Source: Streptomyces sp. CB02058
Lineage (GTDB): Bacteria; Actinomycetota; Actinomycetes; Streptomycetales; Streptomycetaceae
Direction of reading: 5' to 3'
Length of the DNA stretch: 64,000 nucleotides
Assembly (NCBI RefSeq): GCF_001905505.1
Contig: NZ_LIPG01000004.1
Location: forward strand, 806,001-870,000
A model generated the notes under the pieces. The model saw only the letters and a list, made by a program, of their open reading frames with translations. It was not told where the DNA came from and made no database searches. Shown in pieces: positions 18,385 through 27,989 of this stretch. Every line of letters begins with the position of its first letter. Within the stretch, counting starts at the first letter, position 1. The position numbers and the translations under genes were made by a program.

Positions 18385-20951
18385 GCCAGGTCCTCCTGTC
18401 GTTCCGGGGGCGTGTCCGTGCCTTCCGTGCGGTCTTTGTCCGCGAGCGCGCGGGCGGCGGCCAGCCGCTCCCGGGCGCGGCCCAGGTGGTAGTGGTCCCG
18501 CAGGTCCGTGAAGAGTGCGGCAGCGTGCGCGTAGGCGTCGGCGGCCTCCGCGTGGCGTGCGAGCCCCTGGAGGGTGAGTCCGAGGTCGTGGCTGACCGTG
18601 GCCTCCCGGTGCCGTTCGCCGACGTCCCGCAGGAGGGCGAGGGCGGTGCGCTGTTCCTCCAGCGCCGCGGCGAACTCGCCCCTGTCCGCGAGGGCGAGGG
18701 CGCGGTCGTTGCGGCAGGTGCCCTCCGCCTCCCGTTCCTCCTGCCGGGCGAAGGCGTCCCGGGCCCGCCGGTGCGCGTGTTCGGCCTCCTCCGGGTGGCC
18801 GGTGTGCCGCAGCACCCGCCCCAGGTTGTTGACAACCAAGGCTTCCAGGAAGGGCTCGTCCCCGTCCTTCAGAAGGGCTCCGGCCCGCTCCAGGGCGGTC
18901 CGGGCCTCAGTGAACCGGCCCTGGTGCAGGAGCACGGACCCCTGGCCGTTCTCCGCGCGGGCGAGGGCGCGGACGTTGCCGGTGCGTTCGGCGAGACGGG
19001 CCGCTTCTCCGTGGGCTGCGGCTGCCTCGTCGAAGCGGCGGAGCTTGCCGAGGGTATCGCCGAGGCTGTACCAGGTCCTTGCCTGGTACTCCTCCGTGCC
19101 GGGGACCTCCGCGTAGGCCCGCAGGGCGGCGCGACACGCCTCGGCGGACTCCTCCAGCCGTCGTGTCCGGCGCAGAGCGACCCCGAGGTTGTTCGCGCTC
19201 TTGGCCTCTTCGAAGCGGTCGCCCAGGAGGCGGGCGGCGCGCACGGACTGCTCGTACGCCACGACGGCGTCATCGAAGAGCCGACGCCGTCCGAAGTACT
19301 CGCCCAGGCCCAGCGCGAGGCGTACGGCTGCTGCGGCGTGGCCGGGTTCCGCGGCCCAGGCGGTCGCCGCCATCAGCGAGGTGCGCTCCGCGTCGAGCCA
19401 GGCAAGGGCCGCGTCGCGGTCGGCGAAACCGCCCGGCGCCGGCGTCCCGGTCGGGGTCAGCAGCAGCTTCCGGGCTTCGGCGACCCGGTCTCCGTAGTGG
19501 TCGAGGAGGCGGATGCGGGCTTCCTCGCAACGGAGCCGCAGCTCCTCGTCGGCACGCACCCCGGCCACCGCGTACGCCCGTACCAGGTCGTGCATCCGCC
19601 AGCGGCCTCGCCCGTCCCTCGGCTCCACCAGGTGGGCGCGGACCAGTGCGTCGACGGCGCGGGGCGGAAGCGGGCCGCCGTGGCTCGAGGTCAGGGTCTC
19701 CGCGGAGACGTCCGGGCCGGGGGCAAACGCCATCAGCCGGAACAGGTAGGCCTGTTCGCCGGTGAGCCGTCGGCAGGACAGGTCGAAGGCGGCGCGGACG
19801 CCGCGCTCCCCGTCCTCCAGATACTCCATGCGCGTGTCCACGTCGCGCAGTTCGTCCGCGAGTTCGGCAACGGGCTTGCCCGGGTCAGCGATCAGCAGGG
19901 CCGCCGCGATCTGAAGGGCGAGCGGGAGGTACCCGCACAGGCGGCAGACCTCCCGCGCCGCATCCTCCTCGCGGGCGAGCCGCCGGTCGTCGCGGGCGGC
20001 GGCGGCCAGGGCCCCGTCCAGTGCCTCCAGTGAGGCCTCCGGTGTGAGCATGGCCAAGCGCACCTGCTGTGCGCCGAGTTGCGCGAGGACGTTCCGGGAA
20101 GTGATCAGGACACGGTGGGCAGGGTCGCCGGGCAGGAGCGGGACCACCTGGGAGGAGGTCGCCGCGTTGTCCGCCAGCAGCAGGACGGGTCCCTGGGTCC
20201 GCGCGGTCCCCTCCAGCACGGACCGGTAGAGCCCGGCACGCTCGTCAGGGGTCGGCGGGATGCGCTCGGGGGCGACGCCGAGGGCGCGGAGCATGGCCTG
20301 CACGGCGTTGTCCGGGGCGACCGGGTGGTCTTCGGCACCGTGTAGGTCGACGAAGTACACCCCGCCGGGGAACAAGTCGGCGCGCCGTGCCGCGTGGGCC
20401 ACGTGGAGGGCCAGCGAAGTCTTACCCGCTCCGCCCAGGCCCGAGACGGCCACCGGGAGCGGGGGAGCCCCGTCGGCCCCCTCCGGGCGCAGCAGGGCGA
20501 GGATCGCCTCAAGTTCGCGGTCGCGGCCGACGAGGCGAGTGCCGGGAGTGGGCAGGGTGGACAGAGCGTCCGGCATCGCCCCCGCGTGGGGGTGTACGGG
20601 CAGAGAACGCGGCGGATCCTTCCGGGCGGGCCGACCGCCGCGGCTGCCCTTCCGGTCCTGACGGGCCCGCAGGAGGAGCTGCCGCCACCACTCCTCCGGC
20701 CGCGCCGTGTAGCCGCCGGGCCCGCGGCCCGCCTCGCTTTGGAGGAAGGCCGTCATGGCCAGGAAGTAGCGGGTGTGGGCGGCCCCCGGGACGGTACGCC
20801 GGTTCAGCCAGCCACTGATGGTCGCGTCCGAGATCACCGCCGGCGGACTCTGCCGGAGCCCCAGGCGCACAAGCCGCCTCAGGGTCGGGCGCGCAGCCGC
20901 CTCGTACACAGCCGCCAGCTCGTCCCAGAACCTCTGCGCCTGCTCGCCCAA
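18381..20951 (-). CDS. STAND ATPase with TPR repeats (regulator or partner of the maturase)
   Basis: Start set at TTG 20951 behind GGGGAG-type bases; the frame is open to 21149, but codons there look non-coding. About 856 aa. Residues 1-70 have an HTH-like element (VISDATISGWLNRRTVP). The NB-ARC/STAND ATPase follows: GRDRELEAIL, Walker A VSGLGGAGKTSLALH, Walker B GPVLLLADNA, RVLITSRN and the GYLPLAL (GLPLA-type) motif. A winged helix (WRMHDLVRAYA) is next. The last ~400 residues are at least eight TPR-like units (SANNLGVALRRTRRLEESAEACR, YSLGDTLGKLRRFDEAAAAHGEA). SARP/AfsR-like proteins share this order, but the SARP DNA-binding domain is absent. It is the first gene of the operon and may sense a signal for it. 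Confidence 0.85.
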   Translation of the reverse strand: MGEQAQRFWDELAAVYEAAARPTLRRLVRLGLRQSPPAVISDATISGWLNRRTVPGAAHTRYFLAMTAFLQSEAGRGPGGYTARPEEWWRQLLLRARQDRKGSRGGRPARKDPPRSLPVHPHAGAMPDALSTLPTPGTRLVGRDRELEAILALLRPEGADGAPPLPVAVSGLGGAGKTSLALHVAHAARRADLFPGGVYFVDLHGAEDHPVAPDNAVQAMLRALGVAPERIPPTPDERAGLYRSVLEGTARTQGPVLLLADNAATSSQVVPLLPGDPAHRVLITSRNVLAQLGAQQVRLAMLTPEASLEALDGALAAAARDDRRLAREEDAAREVCRLCGYLPLALQIAAALLIADPGKPVAELADELRDVDTRMEYLEDGERGVRAAFDLSCRRLTGEQAYLFRLMAFAPGPDVSAETLTSSHGGPLPPRAVDALVRAHLVEPRDGRGRWRMHDLVRAYAVAGVRADEELRLRCEEARIRLLDHYGDRVAEARKLLLTPTGTPAPGGFADRDAALAWLDAERTSLMAATAWAAEPGHAAAAVRLALGLGEYFGRRRLFDDAVVAYEQSVRAARLLGDRFEEAKSANNLGVALRRTRRLEESAEACRAALRAYAEVPGTEEYQARTWYSLGDTLGKLRRFDEAAAAHGEAARLAERTGNVRALARAENGQGSVLLHQGRFTEARTALERAGALLKDGDEPFLEALVVNNLGRVLRHTGHPEEAEHAHRRARDAFARQEEREAEGTCRNDRALALADRGEFAAALEEQRTALALLRDVGERHREATVSHDLGLTLQGLARHAEAADAYAHAAALFTDLRDHYHLGRARERLAAARALADKDRTEGTDTPPERQEDLA

Positions 20952-21160
20952 GTCCCCCGGCTCCCCCGTCGTCCCGCACCGTCCTGTGTGGTGTTTCCGG
21001 CCCGCCCGTCCCCCGGAACAGTTCCGATGCCTGGCCCCACCAGGATGGTTCCCCTCCCGCCGCCGGGTACCCCCCTCGCCGGAAACCCGCCGGAAGCGGC
21101 CCCATGGGTCCACCGACCGGCTGCACCGACGCATCCGGCACGTCTCCACGGGAGCTTCCC

Positions 21161-21322
21161 ATGACCGACACCCCTACGCCGAGCACGACTACCCCGCCCG
21201 TGGCCGGCACGGTCATGACCAGGGCCGTCCGTCGCGTTCTCCTGCCCGCCCTGCGCCTGCTCGCCCTCGCCGTCGCCAGTGGCGGCGCGGAGGCACTCGT
21301 CACGTGGCTCTTCCAACGGTAA
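21161..21322 (+). CDS. Small hydrophobic protein, 53 aa
   Basis: ATG 21161 has GGGAG 6 nt upstream. The product is a Thr/Pro-rich head (MTDTPTPSTTTPPV), a basic patch (TRAVRRVL), and one hydrophobic helix (LLPALRLLALAVASGGAEALV) ending TWLFQR. It is divergent from the STAND/TPR operon, about 210 nt from its start, and the high third-position GC fits coding. It could be a single-pass membrane peptide or a second small product of this locus. No family recognised. Confidence 0.5.
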   Translation: MTDTPTPSTTTPPVAGTVMTRAVRRVLLPALRLLALAVASGGAEALVTWLFQR

Positions 21323-21607
21323 CCGCGGGCCACCGAGCGCGTACGCCCCAGCACGGTCCACGTAAGGATCACGGCGTTGCGATGGACGGTCGTCCTCCGG
21401 GGCGGCCCGGGGCCGCCCCATGAACGCCAGGCGTGAACAGGCGGCGTGGCGGCGAGATCCGTCCTTCGGAGCTTCCTCAACCAGTGAGCTTCTTCGGGCC
21501 GGCCCCTGATCGGGTGACGGCTGTGAGGCGTGACAAGCGAGGTCCTCGGGTTGTTGATCGAGATGTCTGATTTCTCAACCGACCAGTCCGGGGGCCTCGT
21601 TGGTCAT

Positions 21608-22157
21608 CTCCTCTACCAGTCTCGACCTCATCGATCTGCTGGCCGAACGGGCACCCGGCTTGCTGAAGGTGCTGCGGGAGCGATCCGGACCTCGCACTGC
21701 TGGACGACACCCTCGCCGAGTGCGACCGCGTCGGCGACGGCCGGGCCGACTACTCCGCCAAGCACCGCCGCCACGGGGTGAACGTCCAGGTCGTGACTGA
21801 TCCGTCCGGTCGGCTGCTGTGGCTCTCGACGGCCCTGCCAGGACGCAGTCACGACATGACCGCCGCTCGCACCCACCGGATCATTGGGACCTGCGGGCGC
21901 GCCAGGACGTCCCAATCCTGCCTGACCTGGCCTACTAGGGCGGCGGGCCCCGGGTCACCACGGGCATGAAGCGTCGGCCGCACCACGACCTCACTCCGAC
22001 CGCCCAGACCCTCAACCGGGCCCTGTCCTGCACGCGGGCGCCTGTCGAACGCGGTGCCGCCCGCCTGAGGTGCCGGCGAATCCTCCGTCACGCCCGATGC
22101 AGTCCGAACCGCATGACGCCCATCGCCAAGCCGTCCTCACTCCGGAGCTGCTCCGCT
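21608..22157 (+). pseudogene. Degraded IS5-type transposase
   Basis: Pieces in shifting frames: AECDRVGDGRADYSAKHRRHGVNVQVV, then LLWLSTALPGRSHDMTAARTHRI and TTGMKRRPHHDLTPTAQTLNRALS, finally RCSPNRMTPIAKP. The order matches DDE_Tnp_4 transposases. An in-frame TAG after LTWPT and several frame changes show it is dead. The region before it (21323-21607) shows no gene. Confidence 0.7.
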
Positions 22158-22400
22158 TGAATTCCGATGAACAACGCGAAGATCGAGAATGGCATGGGGT
22201 GGGGCGAAGTGTGACCGAGCGCTACGGCTGACTGGTCCGGTCAGTCACAGCGCTCCGGAATCACCACAGCTCCCCGGGTCCTATGACAGCAAGTCCGACC
22301 TGCTTGGCAAGCCAGTGTGCGTACGGCTCCCTCTCCTGGCGGCCGTCAATGCAGACGCTAAAGCCGAGCAGGGCCAGACCGGGCGAGCGCGAGCTCAATT

Positions 22401-24154
22401 AGGGCTTGCCGGGAATCAACACCTCGGTTTGATCTTGTTTTTGTCGAGGTCGAGGAATCTCGCGATGTCAGTCGGTGTGCGGAAGCGGGCGGTCGAGGCA
22501 GGGATCTGAACTCCGTGGGCTTCCAGGAGCGGGCGGACGTCATTTGCTGCGCGGCTGATGGTCATGGCGGTGGTGTTGAAGAGCTGGCCCAGGAGGTCCA
22601 TGGTCGCGAGTTTTCGCAGGTGGAGCACGGTGGCCAGGACCCGGTCGGCTGAGGTGAGCTTGGGTTTGGCTCCTGTGCCAGGGGCCACCAGGCGCTCATG
22701 GCCTCTGCGTGTGCGGAGCACGTGCTCGCGTTGAATCTCCATCGCTGGAGTCAGCACGTCGATGAGTTCGTTGAGCTGCCGGCGGGTCATCCCGGTCAGT
22801 TCCGGGTCCTGTAGCGAACGCCAGGTGAGGCAGGCCGGTCCGTCCGCCTGGGCCTCGTCCTGTGTGCTGGTGGTGGTCGCCGTGTCCGTCGGGCGCTGGG
22901 GGTGGAGGGTGTAGTTCCAGTCGCCGTGGAAGCGGTGGTGGGTGATGGGCAGGGCGGCGATCTCGTCGTCGCTGACGCGGATACCGGTGGGGTACTCACC
23001 GCTGTCGAGTTCGGCCTGGACGGTGAGGCCGGTGCGGCTGGTGGTCGCGGCGATGGTTTGGAGCATGACTTCGTGGCTGGTCAGGGGCCTGCCTCGCCAG
23101 TTCATGGTGATGTGAGAGAACAGCCGGTGCTCGATCTTGTTCCACTTCGAGGTGCCGGGCGGCAGGTGACACACCGTGATCTCAAGGCCGGTCTCGGCGG
23201 CGAGATTCGGCGAGCTGGGTCTTCCAGCCCCGGGTGCGGTAGCCGTTGGAGCCGCCGCCGTCGGCGGTGATCAGCAGCCGGTGGGCGCGGGGGTAGTCGT
23301 GCCGGCCGACCGCCTGCCACCAGCGGCGGATCGAGGCGACGGCGAACGCCGCCGTGTCGTGATTGGTGCCGATGCTGACCCAGCCGGTGTTCGCCGTCGC
23401 GTCGTAGATTCCGTATGGAATTGCCTTCTCGGCCTGGCCGGGGAAGTCGTGCGTCTTGACCCTCACGGGCTGTCCTGCGGGCTGCCATTCGTGCCCGGCG
23501 TTCCTGTAGTCGCCGATCAGCTCCTTCTTCTTGCTGTCCACGCTGATCACCGGGTCACCGGCGTCCCTGTGATCTCGTGCCTGCTCGTTGAGGTAGCGGA
23601 ACTGGGCATCCCTGTCGGGGTGCTGGGCACCTTCGATGGTCTTGGCGTTGGCCTGCAGGCTGAAGCCTTCCTCCCGCAGCAGGCCGGCGACGGTGTCGGC
23701 GGAGACCCGGCGCCCCTGGCAGGTGAGCTCCGCCGCCAGCTTCCGGGTCGACTTCGTCGTCCAGCGCAGTGGCGACATCGGGTCGCCCCGCTCGTCGGGC
23801 TCGACCAGCGCCAGCAGTGCCGGCCGCAGCCCAGAGTCCAGCTCGGCCGCCTTCCTCCGCCCTCCGCCGGGATGGCGCACTCGCCCCAACGGGGCCTGAC
23901 CGGAGTCCAGTTCAGATGCCCCACGCGAGACCGTGGCCTCCCGGACCCCGGCTGCAGCGGCGACGATCCCGATGCCGCCATGCCCCAGCGACAGTGCTTC
24001 CGCCCCTATGGCCAGCCGACGCTGACGCTCGTCCAGATGCGGCAACAACACCTGGAACTTCGCCGCCAGAACGGCCTCGATCCCCTCCGGTCTCCCCATA
24101 CCAGACCAACGAGCCCCACGGCTGGAAGCCACGACTTGTTTCCCGGCAAGCCCT
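22401..24154. mobile_element. ISAzo13-family insertion sequence
   Basis: Terminal inverted repeats AGGGCTTGCCGGGAA (22401-22415) and its exact complement (24140-24154). They enclose a single minus-strand transposase gene that fills the element. Length 1754 bp. No clear target duplication is visible. Confidence 0.85.
22416..24132 (-). pseudogene. ISAzo13-family transposase with a 1-nt insertion
   Basis: The N-terminal part (from 24132) has an HTH region and RHPGGGRRKAAELD, then the DDE core: DPVISVDSKKKELIGDYRN, VSIGTNHDTAAFAVASIRRWW and LLITADGGGSNGYRTRGWK. After TQLAES it shifts frame and stops. The remaining part (VCHLPPGTSKWNKIEHRLFSH) lies one frame over and ends at 22416, right at the terminal repeat. 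Removing one base near 23205 turns LAES into LAELAAETGLEITVCHLPPG and joins the halves. It is probably inactive unless the base is a sequencing error. Confidence 0.88.
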
Positions 24155-24241
24155 TAGAACTCCTAACGCAATGCCTCTGTGTGGGTCGACGGCCGGTGCG
24201 CGGCATCATGGCGGCAGTCGATGTGAGCGTGGGGAGCAAGG

Positions 24242-24709
24242 GTGAGCGAGGGCAGCGCCGTGGATCTGATTCACCTGGCTGACGAGGGGAGCAGTCTTCT
24301 GGTTCGGGTTCTGGGCCGTCACATGCCGGGGGTGCTGTCCTGGCACGACTTCCTCGACGTGGAGATCGTGGTTACCAGCGGGTTCACCCAAGGACGCCTC
24401 GAAGTGTGCCTGGCACCGGAGGACCTGGAGTGCTGGTCACACGTCCTGGATGCGCTTGTCGCTGGGCGGGACGCGTCCTGGATGGACGACGGGCGCAACC
24501 CCGAGATCCGATTCGAACCCTCCGGCCAGGACGGGGTTGTCGTGGTCGCGGTGGAGGACCTTGCCGGATCCGGTACATCGGTCCGTGTTTCGGTGCGCAT
24601 GGCCCAGGGCTGGGCCGCGGAGCATCGCGAACGGTTGCGGCGTGTCCGGGCGGCGTGGCCCCAGGAGGTTGTGGAGACATCCCCGGGCGCTTACGAGTGG
24701 CGCCGCTGA
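24242..24709 (+). CDS. DUF5959 family protein
   Basis: A 155-aa protein starting ATG 24242. VDLIHLADEGSSLLVRVLGR, LDVEIVVTSGFTQGRLEVCL, LECWSHVLDALVAGRDASWMDDGRNPEIRFE and SVRVSVRMAQGWAAEHRERL match the small actinobacterial DUF5959 family: alpha/beta, soluble, no signal peptide. The family has no assigned function. It sits between two IS remnants, without co-directional neighbours, and the intact frame suggests it is still under selection. Confidence 0.75.
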   Translation: MSEGSAVDLIHLADEGSSLLVRVLGRHMPGVLSWHDFLDVEIVVTSGFTQGRLEVCLAPEDLECWSHVLDALVAGRDASWMDDGRNPEIRFEPSGQDGVVVVAVEDLAGSGTSVRVSVRMAQGWAAEHRERLRRVRAAWPQEVVETSPGAYEWRR

Positions 24710-24711
24710 AC

Positions 24712-25500
24712 TGCCGCGAGTCGGCGCCAGCAGATGAGCGCGCATCCCAGGGTGAGGAAGGCTTAGTGGATGTCGTATCGCTGCGACCAGGCCGAGCGCG
24801 GTGACCGCGAACGACCAGCCGAAAGTTCAGAACCACTGGCTACCTCATCGAGTGGGACGGAATAGTGCCTTTTGGCGGTGCTCAGAGGGCCGCGCGGAGT
24901 ACGCCATAGAGGAGCTGATCAATCTCGCCGCTGTCCGCGGCGAGCCGTCGAGCCCCGGCATCAAAGCCGGCCCCGCCGGGACGCCCTGAACATAGGCGCC
25001 CCGGATCGTGGCGGGGGTACCGGGTCAGCACCGGCATACCCGCCCGCCGTGCTCGAATGACGGGGTGATCCGTCCGAGTACGTGAGTTTGCATGGCCACT
25101 CCGCGCCACTGCTCGAGCCGGTCGATGCACTGCTCGATCGCGTTACGCTGCTTGTACGCCTCGACGTCGAAGGCGGGTGGTCGGCCTCCGTCTCGGCCTC
25201 GCCGCAGCCGGCGGCCGACCTGTTCGGACGGCTGGGGAATGGCAGTGCGGGTCCCTCGTCGCCGGAGGTGATTCCGAATCGCACGGGATGAGTAGGCGCG
25301 GTCCGCCAGGATTACCTCTGGCCGAGTCCTCGGCCGTCCGGGTCCGTCTCGCGGAACACGGATACTGGCCATGACAGCTTCGAAGGCTGGGATGGCAACG
25401 ACGACGACGTTGCCACACCTGCGGCTCCGACTTCGGCCGCAACTCATGGCCAGCCGAAATGCCAGAACGACACCACTGCCAATGAGCCCGCATGACCGGC
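24712..25500 (-). pseudogene. IS5-family transposase remnants
   Basis: Two minus-strand pieces. At 24712-24790 the codons spell DIH-AFLTLGCALICWRR, the usual C-terminal end of IS5-type transposases, with a stop inside. At 25025-25447 there is a longer piece with IRVPRDGPGRPRTRPEVILADRAYSS, LRRRGTRTAIPQPS and GRPPAFDVEAYKQRNAIEQC, the second and third DDE segments, related to the intact element at 30.2 kb but with no N-terminus. Nothing recognisable lies between or after them up to 25622. Confidence 0.65.
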
Positions 25501-25622
25501 ACGGAGTGCACCGTCCGGCTGTGGTTCCCGTCGATGTCGAGGCCGGCGAGCGCCGTCAGGGGTGAGCCCGGCGCGCTGGAGGTGCTGCGCCTGGTGACGC
25601 GTTTCCTCGGTGGCGGCGTAGG

Positions 25623-26858
25623 TCAGTCGTCGATTGCCTGGTAGAGGGTGGTCCAGAAGTCGTGGATGGCGCGTGCCGAGTCCGGGGTGGACATTCCGGT
25701 CTGGGTGAGGAGGATGCCGACGAGTTGGTTGTGCGGGTCGGCGTAGGTTGTGGTGCCGGCTCCGCCGTCCCAGCCGAACTGGCCGACGGGTGCGTAGTCG
25801 CCTCGGTAGGTGCGCACCGCCATCCCGAAGCCCCAGCCGCCGTGCTGTCCCTGCCCGTGTGACAGGTGGACGACGTTGCGGGCCCAGGTGTCCCGGGCGG
25901 CCTGCTGTTCGGGGGTGAGCCGGTTGGTGGTCATCAGCTCGACTGCCGGCCGGGACAGGATGCGCTGGGTGCCGTGCATCCCGTGGTTGAGGAGCATCCG
26001 GAAGTAGGCGTGGTAGTCGTCGGCGGTGGAGTCGAGTCCGCCGCCGCTGGAGGGGAATGCCGGAGGCTTGCTGTGGTGCCCTGATTCGGCGGGGTCCTCC
26101 ACGGTGAATTCTCCGGTCTGCGGATCGGGGGCGTACAGGGGCGGCAGCCGGTGGATCTTGTCGGCGGGCACGTGGAAGGCGGTGTCCTTCATCCCCAGCG
26201 GTTCGAAGATGCGCATCCGCAGGAACGTCTCGAAGGGCCGGCCGGTGACTCTGGCCACCAGGACGCCGAGCAGGTCGTCGGCGACGTTGTACAGCCACCG
26301 CTGGCCGGGCTGGTACATCAGCGGAAGCGTGCCCAGGCGCCGTATCCACTCGTCCGGCTCCACCTGCGGCAGCAGCCATCCGTTCTCGCCGTAGACCTTC
26401 TGCTCGAAGTACGCGCTCATGACCGGTGAGCCCATCGCCGTCATGTCCAGACCGAGCCCGCAGGTGGAGGTGAGCAGGTCCCGCACGGTGATCGGACGCT
26501 TCGCCGGGACGGTGTCGTCCAGTGGGCCGTCGGGCCGCTTGAGTACCTGCCGGTCGGCCAGTTCCGGCAGCCACTGATCTATCGGGTCGTCAAGTCGCAC
26601 CCTGCACTCGTCCAGCAGGACCATGGTCGCGGCGACCGCGACCGGTTTGGTCGTCGAGGCCATGCGGAATATGGTGTCGCGCCGCATCGGAGCGCCGCCG
26701 TCGTGGCGCATCGTCCCGATCGCTTCGACATGGGTGCTCTCGCCCCGGCTGACCAGGGCGACGAGTCCTGGGATCTTCCTGGACTCCACATGCGCTTCCA
26801 GTACCTCGCGCAGTCGGCGCAGCCCTGCTTCGGAGAAGCCGTTGTTGCCGTTTCCCAT
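25623..26858 (-). CDS. Serine hydrolase of the class C beta-lactamase/esterase family
   Basis: A 411-aa protein. Start at one of two adjacent ATGs (26861, 26858) after AAGGAG; the second gives better spacing. Catalytic S-x-x-K is in FRMASTTKPVAVAAT, the tyrosine motif in RWLYNVADDLLGVLV (Y-N-V rather than the usual Y-x-N), and the third motif in FGWDGGAGTTTY. No signal peptide is evident, so it is probably an intracellular esterase or D-aminopeptidase-like enzyme rather than a beta-lactamase. It is downstream of the PadR-DUF1048 pair on the same strand with a 145-nt gap, and such enzymes often accompany PadR regulators. Substrate unknown. Confidence 0.85.
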   Translation of the reverse strand: MGNGNNGFSEAGLRRLREVLEAHVESRKIPGLVALVSRGESTHVEAIGTMRHDGGAPMRRDTIFRMASTTKPVAVAATMVLLDECRVRLDDPIDQWLPELADRQVLKRPDGPLDDTVPAKRPITVRDLLTSTCGLGLDMTAMGSPVMSAYFEQKVYGENGWLLPQVEPDEWIRRLGTLPLMYQPGQRWLYNVADDLLGVLVARVTGRPFETFLRMRIFEPLGMKDTAFHVPADKIHRLPPLYAPDPQTGEFTVEDPAESGHHSKPPAFPSSGGGLDSTADDYHAYFRMLLNHGMHGTQRILSRPAVELMTTNRLTPEQQAARDTWARNVVHLSHGQGQHGGWGFGMAVRTYRGDYAPVGQFGWDGGAGTTTYADPHNQLVGILLTQTGMSTPDSARAIHDFWTTLYQAIDD

Positions 26859-27003
26859 CATGAATCTCCTTGCACGCATAAGTCGTTCTCGACGGTGCCG
26901 CAGGCATGCGGCGGGACACGGCCGAGGGGCATGGCCCCTCGGCCGCGGGGTGCGGACGGGCGATGAATGTGGTGCTCGGTGCCGAAGAGAGGGCTGAGGC
27001 CGA

Positions 27004-27393
27004 TCAGACCGCCGTGTCTTCGTTTCCGCTCTCGCTGCCGGCTGCGCGCTCGATGCCGTCGGTCAGTTGCTTCCGGGCGCGGGCGGGGACGTAGCCGCCC
27101 TCCGAGTAGTTCTGGGCGAACGCGTCGACGAACTCCACCGGGTCTTCCCCGACGATCTCCCGGATCGGTGTTCCGTCTGCCGCGGCCTGCTCGAACAGGT
27201 CGGCGAGGTCCTCGAACATGGCCGCATTGCTGTCGCCGTCGGTCGGCACGAAATGCATCAGGTGCCGTTCGATCGCCTCGACAGCGGTGCGGTAGTCCTC
27301 GGGAAGCTCCTTCACGCGCCCCTTGTACGCCTTCCAGCGCTTCTTGGGCCCGATCATCTTCGCAATGAGGCCGGTCTTCTCGGTATCGGACAT
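27004..27393 (-). CDS. DUF1048 family protein
   Basis: A 129-aa helical protein from ATG 27393 (MSDTEKTGLIAKMIGPKKRWKAY). The family pattern KGRVKELPEDYRTAVEAIERHLMHF and FEDLADLFEQAAADG is clear; members are almost always encoded after a PadR regulator, as here. The start lies 2 nt past the PadR stop, so the two are coupled. The Ala/Glu-rich C-terminal tail is probably disordered. The family has no established activity; it is assumed to be controlled by its PadR partner. Confidence 0.88.
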   Translation of the reverse strand: MSDTEKTGLIAKMIGPKKRWKAYKGRVKELPEDYRTAVEAIERHLMHFVPTDGDSNAAMFEDLADLFEQAAADGTPIREIVGEDPVEFVDAFAQNYSEGGYVPARARKQLTDGIERAAGSESGNEDTAV

Positions 27394-27395
27394 GG

Positions 27396-27725
27396 TCACT
27401 TGCCCCCTTCGCGGAGCTGTTCCAGTCGTTCCGTGAGGAAGCTCCAGGTCCTCCAGAACTCTTCGAGGTACTCGTGTCCCTGAGCGTTCAGGGAGTGCAC
27501 CTTGCGCGGCGGCCCCTTCTCGGAGGGGACCTTCTCCACGTCGACCAGACCGCGCTTCTCCATCCTCAGGAGCAACGCGTAGATGGTCCCTTCCGCGATG
27601 TCGGAGAAACCCTGCTCCCGCAGGCGTGCCGTGATCTCGTAGCCGTAGGCGGGCCGCCCGGACAGGGACGCCAGGATGATGCCCTCCAGGGTGCCCTTGA
27701 GCATCTCCGTCAACAGCTTGGCCAT
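27396..27725 (-). CDS. PadR family transcriptional regulator
   Basis: A 109-aa PadR winged helix. Start at ATG 27725 (MAKLLTEMLKGTLEGIIL), behind GGGAGGTG. Family residues are visible: LASLSGRPAYGYEIT, LREQGFSDIAEGTIYALLLRMEKRGLV, then the wing EKGPPRKVHSLNAQG and a C-terminal dimer helix. PadR proteins repress their own operon and often a drug or metabolite export gene; nearby is a broken MFS transporter (28.0-28.3 kb), possibly the lost target. A palindrome upstream is the likely binding site. Confidence 0.93.
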   Translation of the reverse strand: MAKLLTEMLKGTLEGIILASLSGRPAYGYEITARLREQGFSDIAEGTIYALLLRMEKRGLVDVEKVPSEKGPPRKVHSLNAQGHEYLEEFWRTWSFLTERLEQLREGGK

Positions 27726-27746
27726 GGAACACCTCCCGCTAGTTAG

Positions 27747-27787
27747 CGCCGTTGAGTACTGGTACACCGTAACGCTGACTAGCAGTA
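27747..27787 (-). promoter_or_regulatory. Likely PadR operator/promoter
   Basis: Just upstream of the PadR start there is an inverted repeat with AGTACTG and CAGTACT arms about 21 nt apart (with GTGTACC inside), in a locally AT-richer stretch. The position fits autorepression. Confidence 0.45.
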
Positions 27788-27989
27788 CTTAGCAAGACCG
27801 GATACCGGGAGAGTTGCGGACCGGACGGAGCCACCACGGCCTTTGGCAAGGCAGTGCCGCAGAGCGGGATCTACGACGAGTGGGACCGCGGTGCGAGCCA
27901 CCGCTGACGTCAAATCAGGAGGAGCCGGAGAACCTTGTAGCTCTGAATGGACGTTAAGTCCGCGTCTGGTAGGGGCGCGTCCGGGCTCG

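Noticed and set aside
18264..20033. A 589-codon plus-strand frame across the STAND/TPR gene
   Set aside because: No motifs and a Gly/Val-rich antisense composition; the opposite strand encodes clear NB-ARC and TPR sequence.
22220..22260. Possible terminator around TGACTG...CAGTCA
   Set aside because: Only 6-bp arms and no gene ending nearby; too weak to annotate.
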